Translations under genes and position numbers: made by a program
Shown: positions 16,964-25,448 of the stretch, one piece after another
Position numbering within the stretch: position 1 is the first letter of the stretch
How the letters are laid out: the number at the start of each line of letters is the position of its first letter
Assembly: GCA_024232965.1 (NCBI GenBank)
Contig: JACKQF010000007.1
Coordinates: 186,001-250,000, forward strand
From: Verrucomicrobiaceae bacterium
GTDB taxonomy: Bacteria > Verrucomicrobiota > Verrucomicrobiia > Verrucomicrobiales > Verrucomicrobiaceae
Direction of reading: 5' to 3'
Length of the DNA stretch: 64,000 nt
Notes under the pieces: model-generated
What the model was told of the DNA's origin: nothing
Seen by the model: the letters and a program-made list of their open reading frames with translations, nothing else
Databases searched by the model: none

Positions 16964-17010
16964 AAATCCCCACCATGCTCAGCCGCAAGGCTGGCTGGTG
17001 GGGATTTTTT
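16964..17010 (+). terminator. Rho-independent terminator of prs-rplY-pth-rpsF
   Basis: A 12-bp perfect stem AAATCCCCACCA (16964-16975) / TGGTGGGGATTT (16996-17007), capped by an inner AGCC-GCAA-GGCT hairpin and followed by T residues. Confidence 0.9.
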
Positions 17011-17088
17011 GTGGGTCTTGCTGGGTTCGTGTCTGGCGACGTTGTCTCCCGGCTACAGGGCAGCTGCGTCAGGATTCTTCTTCGTCGC

Positions 17089-17122
17089 AAAAAAACGGGC
17101 ACCGCCTTGCAGCGGTGCCCGT
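17089..17122 (-). terminator. Rho-independent terminator (minus strand)
   Basis: An 11-bp perfect stem ACGGGCACCGC (17095-17105) / GCGGTGCCCGT (17112-17122), with an A-run at 17089-17095 that becomes a T-run on the minus strand. It lies 34 bases past the stop of the minus-strand gene ending at 17156. Confidence 0.92.
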
Positions 17123-17155
17123 TGATGTTGATTCGGGAATCAGCCGATTGGCTTA

Positions 17156-18643
17156 TCAGTCTTCCTGGGCTGCTGCCTTTTTCTTCTTCTGGAAGAACAC
17201 GGCAATAAGAAGGATGGCCAAGAGGGCAACGGCTCCGACGATCAGGGGGCTAATCCCTTCTTCTTCTTCGACGGGCAGAGCCACTGGGGCGGGTTTCGGT
17301 GTGGCTGGTTTCGGCGCTGCTTTTGGTGCTGCCTTCGATTCGGCTTTCGCGTCTGCTTTGGCATCGCCCTTCGCGTCAGCTGCTGGGGCTTCTTCGCCTT
17401 TCATATCGCCCTTACCCTTGTTTTGGGCGGCGGCGAGCGCTGCTGCGACTCGGTCGTCCTTGATCGGAGCGTCAGTGGCGCCGCCGAGAGCGGTTGCGCC
17501 GGTCTGGCCGGTGCGTTGGGCGGACTTGCGTTTGTTGAGGTCTGACTTCAGGCTCTGAATGCTCGCGCGAACAACGGTGATGACTCGGCTGTAGTCCTTG
17601 GTGTTGCCTCCAGCAGCCTTTGTCGCGCCATCAAGCGCACCTTCTGCTTCGGCAACGTTTTCATCGGCGATGTAGCGAAGGGCTGCGGTCAATTGTTCGT
17701 TGACGGCAATCAGACGCGGCATGTCGGTGGTGTTGATTTTGGTGATCTCGTTGACGATCTGTTTCTGGGCGTCTTGGAGAGAGCGCAGATCCATCTTGTA
17801 GGGGATGAGCCAAGTAATGCGGGCGCGTTTTTCGGCTTCGTAGTTGTTTCTCCAGCGGTCGTCCTCTGCCTTGATGGCGGCAGTGGTGCGGCTGAGGTCG
17901 GGTTCAATGAGTTTGGAGAGGTTGTCTTCACGGGCCTTGGCCAAGATGGGCTGTTCCTGGATCATCTTGTTGACCTGATCGCCGAACTTCTTCAGGAGGG
18001 GCTGCACATCTTCGAGCATTTTTGGGTACTCCAGGGAAGCGGGGAAGCCGTTTTGCACATCCCCCATGCGGGTGTAGATCCTGAGGGCTGCCACCCAGTC
18101 TTCCATCTTGTTGGATTCGGCGAGCTCGCTGAACTCGTTGCGTAGTTTCTTCGCGTCGATGTTGTAGGCGTCGCGTTTCACCGCATCGGCATCCAGCCAC
18201 TTCCCATCGACCTTGAGCTGTCCAGAGACGACCTTCTCCTTCTCGGCAGTGACCTCTGTGATCATCTTCTCCACTTCGGCGGCCTCAGGCGTGCCCTTGT
18301 ACTTGTTGGCAAAGGGGCGCAGGTGGTCTTGGATCAGGCGCTCATACTCGTCTGCCGTCATCATGTCGGGCGTCGGCAGTTTCTTGCGGACTTCGACGAT
18401 TTCCAACTCCTCAGGGCGTTGGCGAATCAATTGCTCGATGTCAGTGCGTGGGAAGTTCTTTTGATCCTTGATCTTCTCCGTGATGTTGTATTCGTAGTAG
18501 ACGGCTTCGGGCGTCTCGGACAGCACCTTTCCTTCAAGCCGTTGGCCATTCTTCAAAACGAGAATGTCCGCGTGCAGGAACGATGTGGCCAGGAGAAGCG
18601 CCGCGAGCAGTAGGCAGGTACGGCTGGCTTTCATATTGAGCAT
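17156..18643 (-). CDS. Uncharacterised secreted protein with C-terminal membrane anchor
   Basis: A 495-residue protein I cannot assign to a characterised family. Seen: a signal peptide (MKASRTCLLLAALLLATSFL, cleavage near LHA), then an SH3-like ILVLKNGQRLEGKVLSE segment, and a KLPTPDMMTADEYERLI block; PTPD-containing secreted proteins occur in Verrucomicrobiota. A long charged, helical middle follows, then an Ala/Lys/Pro-rich linker (about 415-465), a single transmembrane helix (about 468-485) and a Lys-rich cytoplasmic tail. This topology suggests a periplasmic protein tethered at its C-terminus to the inner membrane. Starts at 18643 and 18634 are both possible. It has its own terminator and no clear operon partner. 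Confidence 0.7.
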   Translation of the reverse strand: MLNMKASRTCLLLAALLLATSFLHADILVLKNGQRLEGKVLSETPEAVYYEYNITEKIKDQKNFPRTDIEQLIRQRPEELEIVEVRKKLPTPDMMTADEYERLIQDHLRPFANKYKGTPEAAEVEKMITEVTAEKEKVVSGQLKVDGKWLDADAVKRDAYNIDAKKLRNEFSELAESNKMEDWVAALRIYTRMGDVQNGFPASLEYPKMLEDVQPLLKKFGDQVNKMIQEQPILAKAREDNLSKLIEPDLSRTTAAIKAEDDRWRNNYEAEKRARITWLIPYKMDLRSLQDAQKQIVNEITKINTTDMPRLIAVNEQLTAALRYIADENVAEAEGALDGATKAAGGNTKDYSRVITVVRASIQSLKSDLNKRKSAQRTGQTGATALGGATDAPIKDDRVAAALAAAQNKGKGDMKGEEAPAADAKGDAKADAKAESKAAPKAAPKPATPKPAPVALPVEEEEGISPLIVGAVALLAILLIAVFFQKKKKAAAQED

Positions 18644-18880
18644 GATGATGGTTATGTTGGGGTATGATTGCGGTCCGACGGTATTTTCTCCGCCGGGATA
18701 CGAGTTTTACCCGGTTCGACGCCGGGAGTAAAGCCAGAATCGCAAGAGGGAATGCGGTGCGGGGCGGTTTGCATCGAATTGGATGCAGAAAATCTGGTGT
18801 TGACCCAAGGGGCGCGTTCGGGAGAGTCTTGGGTCTCTGGCCTATGCGCCTTGGCGACGAGTTGTCGCTGTTTCTCCCCC

Positions 18881-20173
18881 ATGTCTCTCGCTCTCTCGGT
18901 GATCCTCTATGCCTCCCTGCTCATGCTGCTGGCGGTCATATCTGCCATGGAGACGGCGATCCACAGCGTTGGTAGTTTGGAAAACCGCATCGAGCGTGCT
19001 GGCGGTGGGCTGGTAGGAGAGCGACTCCGGCAGATCTCACAAAATCCATTTTCACAGCTTCAGCAGGCCTTGTTGCTATCGGCGGCATTGAATTTGGCGT
19101 TGGCGGCCTTGGGCCTGCATTTGGTCACGGGACCTCTGCGTGGAATGGGTGGGCATCCGTGGGTGATGGCTGCGGCGCTGTTTTTGATCACCGTTTTGTT
19201 TGGGGATGTGCTGCCAAAGTTGATTGCGGTGCGGCGTCCCGAATCCGTGTTGGTAGGCTGCACACGTTTCTTGAGCCCAGCGCGGGTGATCCTGGATCCC
19301 ATTGCGGGCCTGGCGGATCGGGTGGCGGATACGATTCTGCGCGTTTTGGTGGGCAAGAAGTTAAAGATCCGCTCTGCGCTCTCTCGCGATGAGTTTGAGA
19401 CCTTGGTCGAAATGCGCCACGAGCAGGGTCTGGTGAACGCGGAAGAGGCCGAGATGATCCAGGAGGTTCTGGATGTGGAGGACCTGACGGTACGCGATGC
19501 CATGGTGCCGCGTGTGGACCTGCCGCTGCTGCCGCTGAGATCGAAGGAAGCCGAGGCACGCCAGGCGCTGGAGCGCGCGACGGGTCGGTTCGTCGTGGTG
19601 TATCGCGATACCCCGGACGCAGTGGAGGGCGTCATCGATTCAGTGGCATGGAAGCTCAATGGCCGGCGCGATTGGAAGACGCGACCTGTGATCCAGTCGC
19701 CCGTTTTTGTCCCGGAGACGATGCCGATGCTGGAGGCGCTGAACCAGCACCTGCGCGATCCGTCTGCGGTGGTCCTGATCGTGGACGAATATGGCGGCCT
19801 GGAAGGCATGGTCAGCCAGGAGCAAATCGCTGACTGGCTGCTCTACGACGCGGCACCGTGGCTGGGTGAGGACTCTGAGGTGCGCGAACTGGGGCAGGGG
19901 CGCTTTTTGGCAGATGGCGGGGCGCGGGTGGATCATCTGGCGGAGGAATTGGGCATCGAGCTCGACAGTGGCGGCATCGATACCATCGGCGGCCTAGTCT
20001 TTAACCTCCTGGGCCATGTGCCGAAGGCGGGCGAGCGCATCGCTGTGAGCGACGATTTGGAAATCAAGGTGCGGCGTGTCGTCCGTGCCCGAGTGCAGCA
20101 GGTGGAACTGCGCCTGCGCAACGCTGAAGAAGCTGCGGCTGAGGCGGAGACAACCGAGGAGGAGGTGCCATGA
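18881..20173 (+). CDS. CNNM/CorC family membrane protein with CBS domains (hemolysin C-like)
   Basis: A 430-residue protein: an N-terminal DUF21/CNNM transmembrane domain (three to four helices, residues 1 to about 150), a CBS pair with the linker EAEMIQEVLDVEDLTVRDAMVPRVDLPLLPL, and a C-terminal CorC/HlyC transporter-associated domain (WLGEDSEVRELG to the end). CNNM/CorC proteins are linked to Mg2+/Co2+ or Na+-coupled efflux at the inner membrane. ATG 18881 was chosen because the membrane domain begins there and the upstream in-frame extension has no family similarity. It overlaps the next, related gene by 4 bases. Confidence 0.9.
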   Translation: MSLALSVILYASLLMLLAVISAMETAIHSVGSLENRIERAGGGLVGERLRQISQNPFSQLQQALLLSAALNLALAALGLHLVTGPLRGMGGHPWVMAAALFLITVLFGDVLPKLIAVRRPESVLVGCTRFLSPARVILDPIAGLADRVADTILRVLVGKKLKIRSALSRDEFETLVEMRHEQGLVNAEEAEMIQEVLDVEDLTVRDAMVPRVDLPLLPLRSKEAEARQALERATGRFVVVYRDTPDAVEGVIDSVAWKLNGRRDWKTRPVIQSPVFVPETMPMLEALNQHLRDPSAVVLIVDEYGGLEGMVSQEQIADWLLYDAAPWLGEDSEVRELGQGRFLADGGARVDHLAEELGIELDSGGIDTIGGLVFNLLGHVPKAGERIAVSDDLEIKVRRVVRARVQQVELRLRNAEEAAAEAETTEEEVP

Positions 20174-21114
20174 TCTGGGCCATCGTCTGCCTCTGCCTAG
20201 TGCTGTCCTTTCTCCTGTCCGGCTGCGAAAGCGCCGTCCTGGCCGTGACCCGTGTCCGTGTGCGCCATGCGGCGAATGAAAAAGGTGATCACTCGGCGAA
20301 GCGATTGCTGCCCTTGATTGAAGAAAGGGATGCGACCCTCGCTGCCGTCACACTGGTGAACCATCTGACGAATCTGGGGGCCTTCCTGATCGTGACTTGG
20401 CGGCTGGTGCAGTGGTTGGGGAATGCGGGCTATGCCGCGGCATTCTTTTTGGCGTTGCCGGTCTTCCTCATCGGTCTGGAGGTGCTGCCCAAGAAGCTCT
20501 TCCGCCGGTTCCCCTTTCGCATGCTGCGGAACTTGACGCCGCTGCTGGTGGTCGTCGGTTGGTTGCGGCCCGTGTTTCGTGGGCTGATCCGACGGACGGA
20601 GGGTCTCGGGGAGGACACCGGTAAGCCTGCGCAGCTGTCCCAGGCGCGGTCGGATCTGATCGATCTGGCCAATATGCTGGCTGAGAGAGGGCAGATGGAG
20701 CCTTCCGCAGCGCAGCTCGTTAGGCACATTTTGAATTACCGTAGGCTGACCGCACAGGACCTGATGCTGCCACTCAATCGCAGCTACGCGCTCTCCCCTG
20801 AGATGACGACCAGCGCGGCGCTGATCCTTTCCCGAGAGCGCGCTTGCGACTGGCTGCCGGTGATGGGCACGGATGGCAAGATCATCGGTGTCTTTGAGGC
20901 GCCTTTTTGCCCGCCGAATCTGCCAGAGGATCGTCTCGTCCGGCAGCACATGCGGGCGCTGGATACCGTTGCCTCTGGGGACACTGCTTTGTCTGTTCTC
21001 CAGCGCATGCGCAGACGCGGGCGGATGGTCGCCATCGTTTCCGACGGGTCCCACGATGCCGTCGGTCTAGTGACGGAGGACGACCTCTTGCGGCCGCTTT
21101 TCAGCGATCAATGA
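20170..21114 (+). CDS. CNNM domain-containing protein, second copy lacking CorC domain
   Basis: A 314-residue paralogue-like partner of the preceding gene, overlapping it by 4 bases. The CNNM membrane domain opens MIWAIVCLCLVLSFLLSGCESA, where the S-G-x-E-S-A motif is characteristic. A divergent CBS pair follows (about residues 170-310), ending VGLVTEDDLLRPLF. The C-terminal CorC domain of the upstream protein is missing. Tandem CNNM genes of this kind may encode a heteromeric transporter; that is an inference. Its 3' end overlaps the convergent moaE stop by 7 bases. Confidence 0.88.
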   Translation: MIWAIVCLCLVLSFLLSGCESAVLAVTRVRVRHAANEKGDHSAKRLLPLIEERDATLAAVTLVNHLTNLGAFLIVTWRLVQWLGNAGYAAAFFLALPVFLIGLEVLPKKLFRRFPFRMLRNLTPLLVVVGWLRPVFRGLIRRTEGLGEDTGKPAQLSQARSDLIDLANMLAERGQMEPSAAQLVRHILNYRRLTAQDLMLPLNRSYALSPEMTTSAALILSRERACDWLPVMGTDGKIIGVFEAPFCPPNLPEDRLVRQHMRALDTVASGDTALSVLQRMRRRGRMVAIVSDGSHDAVGLVTEDDLLRPLFSDQ

Positions 21115-21506
21115 TCCGTCTCTGACCAGACAGGATTTTTCCAGATCGGCACACTGGTCTTGATTTCCTTCAAGTACCAACGGCAGACATCAAAGGCCGC
21201 CGCGCTGTGTTTCGTCTGTACGCGGATGACGATGCTGGGCTCCTCCGCTGCCACAAAACCCAGCCGATGCTGGATGAAGACGCGGTGTGACCCATGGACC
21301 TCCGCACCGCGGGCGATCAGTTCTGCCAGCATCTTTTCCGCCATCGGCAGATAGGCGGAGTAGTCGATGCCAGCGATTGCCTTTCCGTCCTCCACGCCCC
21401 GCACCACGCCCAGGAACTGAACCTCCGCACCCTCCTCCGCAGCAAACGCAGGCGGTGGGGCAGTGATTGGGGCTTCGGAGAGGACAAATGCGGCAGGTGT
21501 CTGCAT
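21108..21506 (-). CDS. moaE: Molybdopterin synthase catalytic subunit MoaE
   Basis: A 132-residue MoaE, the catalytic subunit that transfers sulfur from MoaD thiocarboxylate to precursor Z to form molybdopterin. Motifs: EVQFLGVVRGVEDGKAIAGIDYSAY, HRVFIQHRLGFVAAEEPSI, and SVPIWK near the C-terminus with the conserved Lys. Start placed at 21506 because AAAGGAG lies 7 bases upstream; the 11-residue upstream extension would not have this site. Slightly short of typical MoaE (about 150), but complete. No moaD or other mo-cofactor gene is adjacent. Confidence 0.92.
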   Translation of the reverse strand: MQTPAAFVLSEAPITAPPPAFAAEEGAEVQFLGVVRGVEDGKAIAGIDYSAYLPMAEKMLAELIARGAEVHGSHRVFIQHRLGFVAAEEPSIVIRVQTKHSAAAFDVCRWYLKEIKTSVPIWKNPVWSETDH

Positions 21507-21655
21507 GGGCACACTCCTTTCCTCGCTCCCGAGCTGCAAGCAAGGGAGGATTTCCGTCTTGAAAGTGGCCCCAGAGTCCGCTAACTACCGCGCCCCGTGC
21601 CAGATCGCCTGGCGCACCCCAAAAGAAACCCATTCAAACGCGACCGATTTTAGAC

Positions 21656-23632
21656 ATGAACACCGCCCTCCTTTCCCAAGCCGCCAACGAAGCCCGTGGA
21701 CTCGCCATGGACGCGGTGCATAAGTGCTCCTCCGGTCACCTCGGCCTGCCCCTTGGCGCAGCCGATGTCGGCGCTGTTCTTTTCGGTCACAGCCTCCAGT
21801 GCGATCCTGCTGATCCGAAATGGCTGAATCGCGATCGCTTCATCCTCAGTGCTGGCCATGGCTCCATGTTCCTTTACTCCTGGCTGCATCTCTCCGGCTA
21901 CGACCTGCCCCTGGACCAAGTCAAAAACTTCCGCGTCCTGCATTCCCAGACCCCAGGCCACCCTGAGTTCCATGAAACTCCTGGCGTCGAGTCCACCACT
22001 GGCCCCCTGGGTCAAGGCATTGGCAATGCCGTCGGCTATGCCCTTTCCGGCAAAATGGCCGCAGCGAAGTACAACACCGCTGACCACAAGATCATCGACA
22101 ACCACGTCATCACGCTCGCTGGCGATGGCTGTCTCCAGGAAGGGGTCGCACGTGAGGCCGTCGCCTTTGCTGCCCACAATCAGTTGGACAACCTGATCCT
22201 CATTTTTGACTCCAATGACGTCACGCTCGATGCCATGGCCAAGGTCACCCAGAGCGAGGACACCCAGGCTCTTTACACCGCGCTCGGCTGGGACGCCGTG
22301 ACCATCGACGGCCACGACCTCGACGCCGTGGCTAAGGCCATCGAATCCGCCAAGCAGACCGATAACGGTAAGCCCAAGATCATCATCGCCAAGACCATCA
22401 TCGGCAAAGGCATCCCGGAAGTCGCCGGCACCGCCAAGGGCCATGGCGAAGGCGGCGCGAAGTTCGTCGACGCGGCGAAAAAAGGCCTCGGCATCCCCGA
22501 AGGCACCCATTTTTATGTCAGCGATGAAGTGAAGAGCTACTTCAGCGATCTGGCCGCCAAACGCAGCGCTGCGCATGCCGAGTGGCAGAAGGGCTTCGAC
22601 GCCTGGGCCGCCGCCAATCCCGCGCTCGCCAAAGAGCTCGACGCCGCCCGCAACGGCAGCCTCAGTGCAGAGGAGCTGCTCAAGGCGATCCCTGAATATC
22701 CGGCGGAAGGCAAAGCCGCCACCCGCAACAGTGGTGGGGAGATCCTCAACCACATCGCCGCAGCCGTTCCGCATCTGATCACCGGCAGCGCCGATCTTTT
22801 TGGTTCTACCAAGAACTACCTCAAGGACGGCGGCGACTTCAGCGCCACGAACCCGACCGGTCGCAACATCTGGTTTGGCATTCGCGAGCACGCGATGGGC
22901 GCCATCTGCAACGGCATCGCCTACGACGGTCTCTTCCTCGGCAGCTGCGCCACCTTCCTGGTCTTCGCGGACTACTGCCGCCCCAGCATCCGCATCGCGG
23001 CGCTGGCCAAGCTCCCGGTCACCTACATCTTCACGCACGACAGCGTCGGCGTCGGTGAAGACGGCCCCACCCACCAACCGGTGGAGACCGTCAGCGGCCT
23101 GCGCGTGATTCCAAATCTCGACGTCATCCGCCCCGGCGATGCCGAAGAAGCCGCCGCTGCCTTTGCCGCAGCCTTCAGCCGTCAAGACGGCCCCACGCTC
23201 CTCGCCCTCAGCCGCCAGGACCTGCCGCACCAAGGCATCGCCAGCGCCACGACCCGCCGCGAAGGCACGCTGAAAGGTGCTTACGTCCTCGTCAAAGAGA
23301 CCGCTGCACTGGAGGCTATCGTCATCGCCACGGGTTCAGAAGTTCAATGGGCTGTCGAAGGTGCCAAGGGCAAGCCCGGCGTCCGCGTCGTCTCCATGCC
23401 CTGCATGGAGCGCTTTGACCGCCAGTCCCAGAGCTACAAAGACGAAGTCCTCCCTGCCGCCTGCACCAAGCGCATCGCCATCGAAGCCGGCGTCACCGGC
23501 CTCTGGTGGAAGTACGTCGGCACCCAGGGCCAAGTCATCGGCATCGACCGCTTTGGCATCAGCGCCCCTGGAAACATCGTCTTCAAAGAGCTCGGCATCA
23601 CTGCGGAAGCCGTGGCCCAAGCCCTCGCGTAA
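21656..23632 (+). CDS. tkt: Transketolase
   Basis: A 658-residue thiamine-diphosphate enzyme of the pentose phosphate and Calvin cycles, moving two-carbon ketol units between sugar phosphates. Seen: N-terminal SSGHLGLPLGAADVGAVLF, the HGSMFLYS segment, the GPLGQGIGNAVGYA motif, and the ThDP-binding GDGCLQEGVAREA through to FDSNDV. The pyrimidine domain has FGIREHAMGAICNG and HDSVGVGEDGPTHQPVE. Full family length and intact. It is GC-rich with a long antisense open frame, which is a composition effect. Confidence 0.97.
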   Translation: MNTALLSQAANEARGLAMDAVHKCSSGHLGLPLGAADVGAVLFGHSLQCDPADPKWLNRDRFILSAGHGSMFLYSWLHLSGYDLPLDQVKNFRVLHSQTPGHPEFHETPGVESTTGPLGQGIGNAVGYALSGKMAAAKYNTADHKIIDNHVITLAGDGCLQEGVAREAVAFAAHNQLDNLILIFDSNDVTLDAMAKVTQSEDTQALYTALGWDAVTIDGHDLDAVAKAIESAKQTDNGKPKIIIAKTIIGKGIPEVAGTAKGHGEGGAKFVDAAKKGLGIPEGTHFYVSDEVKSYFSDLAAKRSAAHAEWQKGFDAWAAANPALAKELDAARNGSLSAEELLKAIPEYPAEGKAATRNSGGEILNHIAAAVPHLITGSADLFGSTKNYLKDGGDFSATNPTGRNIWFGIREHAMGAICNGIAYDGLFLGSCATFLVFADYCRPSIRIAALAKLPVTYIFTHDSVGVGEDGPTHQPVETVSGLRVIPNLDVIRPGDAEEAAAAFAAAFSRQDGPTLLALSRQDLPHQGIASATTRREGTLKGAYVLVKETAALEAIVIATGSEVQWAVEGAKGKPGVRVVSMPCMERFDRQSQSYKDEVLPAACTKRIAIEAGVTGLWWKYVGTQGQVIGIDRFGISAPGNIVFKELGITAEAVAQALA

Positions 23633-23693
23633 CCCCATCGCACAAACATCCCGCCGCGCTCCCCCCCGTCGTTGAGGTGGTGGATCCCTGTAG

Positions 23694-23712
23694 CCGGGCT
23701 CGATGAGCCCGG
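23694..23712. repeat. REP-like palindrome, CCGGGCTC type
   Basis: Perfect 8-bp inverted repeat CCGGGCTC / GAGCCCGG with a GAT loop, 62 bases after the tkt stop. It could contribute to tkt 3' end formation, but no T-tract follows. Confidence 0.75.
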
Positions 23713-23840
23713 AGCGGCCGAATTGCCAATGACAACTCAGGGCACCAGCCGAACGCCAGCCCGGGAGCATTCGCCAGAATACTCAGAGGAATGGCCACGA
23801 AGGAACTTTTCGCGATCTGCGAGCATCATCCTCAGTAGGT

Positions 23841-23860
23841 AGCTCAGGCGTCTCGCCTGA
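23841..23860. repeat. REP-like palindrome, AGGCG-TCT-CGCCT type
   Basis: Contains the perfect 7-bp inverted repeat TCAGGCG-TCT-CGCCTGA. The 20 bases here are the exact reverse complement of 6992-7011 inside the bi-domain oxidoreductase gene, marking both as copies of one dispersed family. Confidence 0.85.
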
Positions 23861-24274
23861 CCCCTGTGCCCCGGGAATCCTGCCCGAGGACAGAGCCAAA
23901 CCCCCAGCGGATGCTCACCATTCAAAGCCCTCCGCCAGATACATCGAGAGCAATAATTTCCCAAGGGCTAGCGGGATTCCTCTCGCTCGATTTTCACTGG
24001 TAAACGGCGCAGTCCGCTCAGGATTGCCGCTGTAGAGGTTAGGCATGAACGGTTTCGTTCTTCCCATTCGTCGTCACTTTTGGTTAAATGGGTCCCGGGT
24101 CCCCAAGCTAGGCAGTCGAAATCATTTACAATGCAGCATCCACCCCATGGGAAGGCAAACTTGAACTCATAGGCGATCCGCTCCGCCGGACTTGGCCTAG
24201 CCTCAGCTCACGCAGGCGGCAACGATCAGCCAACCTTCCGTCGGTTCCTTGAACACTTCGAATAGTCCAAAAAT

Positions 24275-24952
24275 ATGATCCGTTCCACTCTCCCTTCGTT
24301 TTCTGCGTGCGTGGCAAGAGTTGTCATGGTGGGCCTTCTTGTTGGAGCAATACGAACAGGTGCATCCGCTGCGGATGCCCCCCAAAGTGTTGCTCAACCT
24401 AAAGATAAGTTACCGGAACCAGGGTTACGAGAGTTGATGCTGCACCTTGGGATCATCGACCATCAAGCACGTGCAAGTGCATCAGCGGACGATGAGCAGT
24501 TGGCGGTGCTTGTGGCATATCCGAAGGATGATATGGGGGGCAATCCCTTGTTCACTATTAGAGTTTCGAATATCCGTCGGCACTCCGAAAACGCGGTAGC
24601 TACGCTGATGGCCTCTCCAATCTTTGATGCAGCCGGATTGCAGCGATCCACCCACATATCCATCCAAGTGCGCGACGCAGATGGAAAATACCTTGGCTCG
24701 GCTAGAAAGTCGGTGCCGAATCGCATTTGGTTTCAGGGGAATTTGCCGCCAAGACTCTTTCCAAAATTCAACGCTGCGGATAGTTTCCTGAAGCTCGAAA
24801 TTTGGGATGACGCTAGTGGTGACGAGCCCATCGAGGCGGTCGGGATTTTATGCACCAATGGGAAGCGAGCGTCGGAGATGGCCGCGGCTCTGATGTGGGG
24901 AAATCGGAAACCAGCGGCACCTCAGCCCAAGGCGCAGAGCGATAGAAAATGA
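24275..24952 (+). CDS. Hypothetical secreted protein
   Basis: A 225-residue protein of no recognised family. The N-terminus has a signal-peptide-like stretch (VARVVMVGLLVGAIRTGASA, cleavage near ASA-AD). The mature part has a predicted beta-rich core, including VRVSN-like strands (ISIQVRDADGKYLGSARKS) and FLKLEIWDDASGDE, which recall C2-like or FHA-neighbouring sandwich folds, but this is a weak impression. The C-terminus is basic and Pro-rich. It is flanked by the repeat-rich gap and a convergent small gene 8 bases away. Confidence 0.6.
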   Translation: MIRSTLPSFSACVARVVMVGLLVGAIRTGASAADAPQSVAQPKDKLPEPGLRELMLHLGIIDHQARASASADDEQLAVLVAYPKDDMGGNPLFTIRVSNIRRHSENAVATLMASPIFDAAGLQRSTHISIQVRDADGKYLGSARKSVPNRIWFQGNLPPRLFPKFNAADSFLKLEIWDDASGDEPIEAVGILCTNGKRASEMAAALMWGNRKPAAPQPKAQSDRK

Positions 24953-24959
24953 ACCGTCT

Positions 24960-25325
24960 CTAGCCTTCGCGGTGCTTGTCTTGTCTGTTGAGCTTTGCCA
25001 CGTATCGTTGAGCCAACGCGGCCAGCTTCTCCGCAGGCACCGAGGTAAGATCTTGGAATGAAGGAGAATTTCGGCCGACCAGTTCGCGATCGAGCTTCAT
25101 GGCCTCCGCCCAAATGGCCTTGGATTCAGCCAGCCATTGCGCGTGCTGCTTACTCTCTGCTGGGGTGGGTTCGGCAGCCGTCGATGGTGCTTCAGGTGGG
25201 GGTGCGGCGGCAGGTGTGACTTTGCTAAGCCAGCGCGCGATGTGGGAGTCCTTGCCCGCAAAATCCAGACCCGCCGCGCCGAGCAGCAGCACGGCGACCA
25301 TAGCAAGGGCGAGTCTGGTTTTCAT
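24960..25325 (-). CDS. Hypothetical small exported protein
   Basis: A 121-residue protein with a hydrophobic N-terminal segment (MKTRLALAMVAVLLLGAAGLDFAGK), either a signal peptide or a single anchor. A Pro/Ala/Glu-rich linker (about 38-60) follows, then a short charged helical end. No known domain. It ends 8 bases from the convergent upstream gene. Low conservation is likely; coding status rests on the sensible signal sequence and codon bias. Confidence 0.55.
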   Translation of the reverse strand: MKTRLALAMVAVLLLGAAGLDFAGKDSHIARWLSKVTPAAAPPPEAPSTAAEPTPAESKQHAQWLAESKAIWAEAMKLDRELVGRNSPSFQDLTSVPAEKLAALAQRYVAKLNRQDKHREG

Positions 25326-25400
25326 GAGGGAGGAGTCGCCGCCAGCATGATTAAAACACCCCGCCGAGGCAATCCTATTTCACCACCGGAGCTTGAGGCG

Positions 25401-25427
25401 GGAGCGCGGACACTCTTGTCCGCCTCC
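25401..25427. repeat. REP-like palindrome, GCGGACA-CTCT-TGTCCGC type
   Basis: Perfect 7-bp arms GCGGACA (25406-25412) / TGTCCGC (25417-25423) with a CTCT loop, flanked by GGAG and CTCC that extend the pairing. Similar GCGGACACTCTTGTCCGC elements are, from memory, dispersed in Verrucomicrobiota genomes; that should be confirmed by search. Confidence 0.7.
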
Positions 25428-25448
25428 ACGGAAACCAAAGCACCAGCG

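Larger units (their letters stand above)
23633..24274. other. 640-base intergenic region with palindromic repeats
   Basis: No convincing gene. It holds several REP-like inverted repeats: CCGGGCTC-GAT-GAGCCCGG at 23694-23712, TCAGGCG-TCT-CGCCTGA at 23844-23860, and a degenerate CGGG...CCCG unit at 23872-23886. From about 23960 to 24270 I see no gene, RNA or repeat I can name. Confidence 0.7.

Noticed and set aside
21650..23233. 527-codon open frame antisense to transketolase
   Set aside because: Composition shadow of a GC-rich, strongly conserved gene; the translation is Gly/Ala/Val-rich with no domain.
23960..24270. tRNA or structured RNA in the tkt downstream gap
   Set aside because: No cloverleaf, CCA end or known riboswitch pattern could be drawn by eye.
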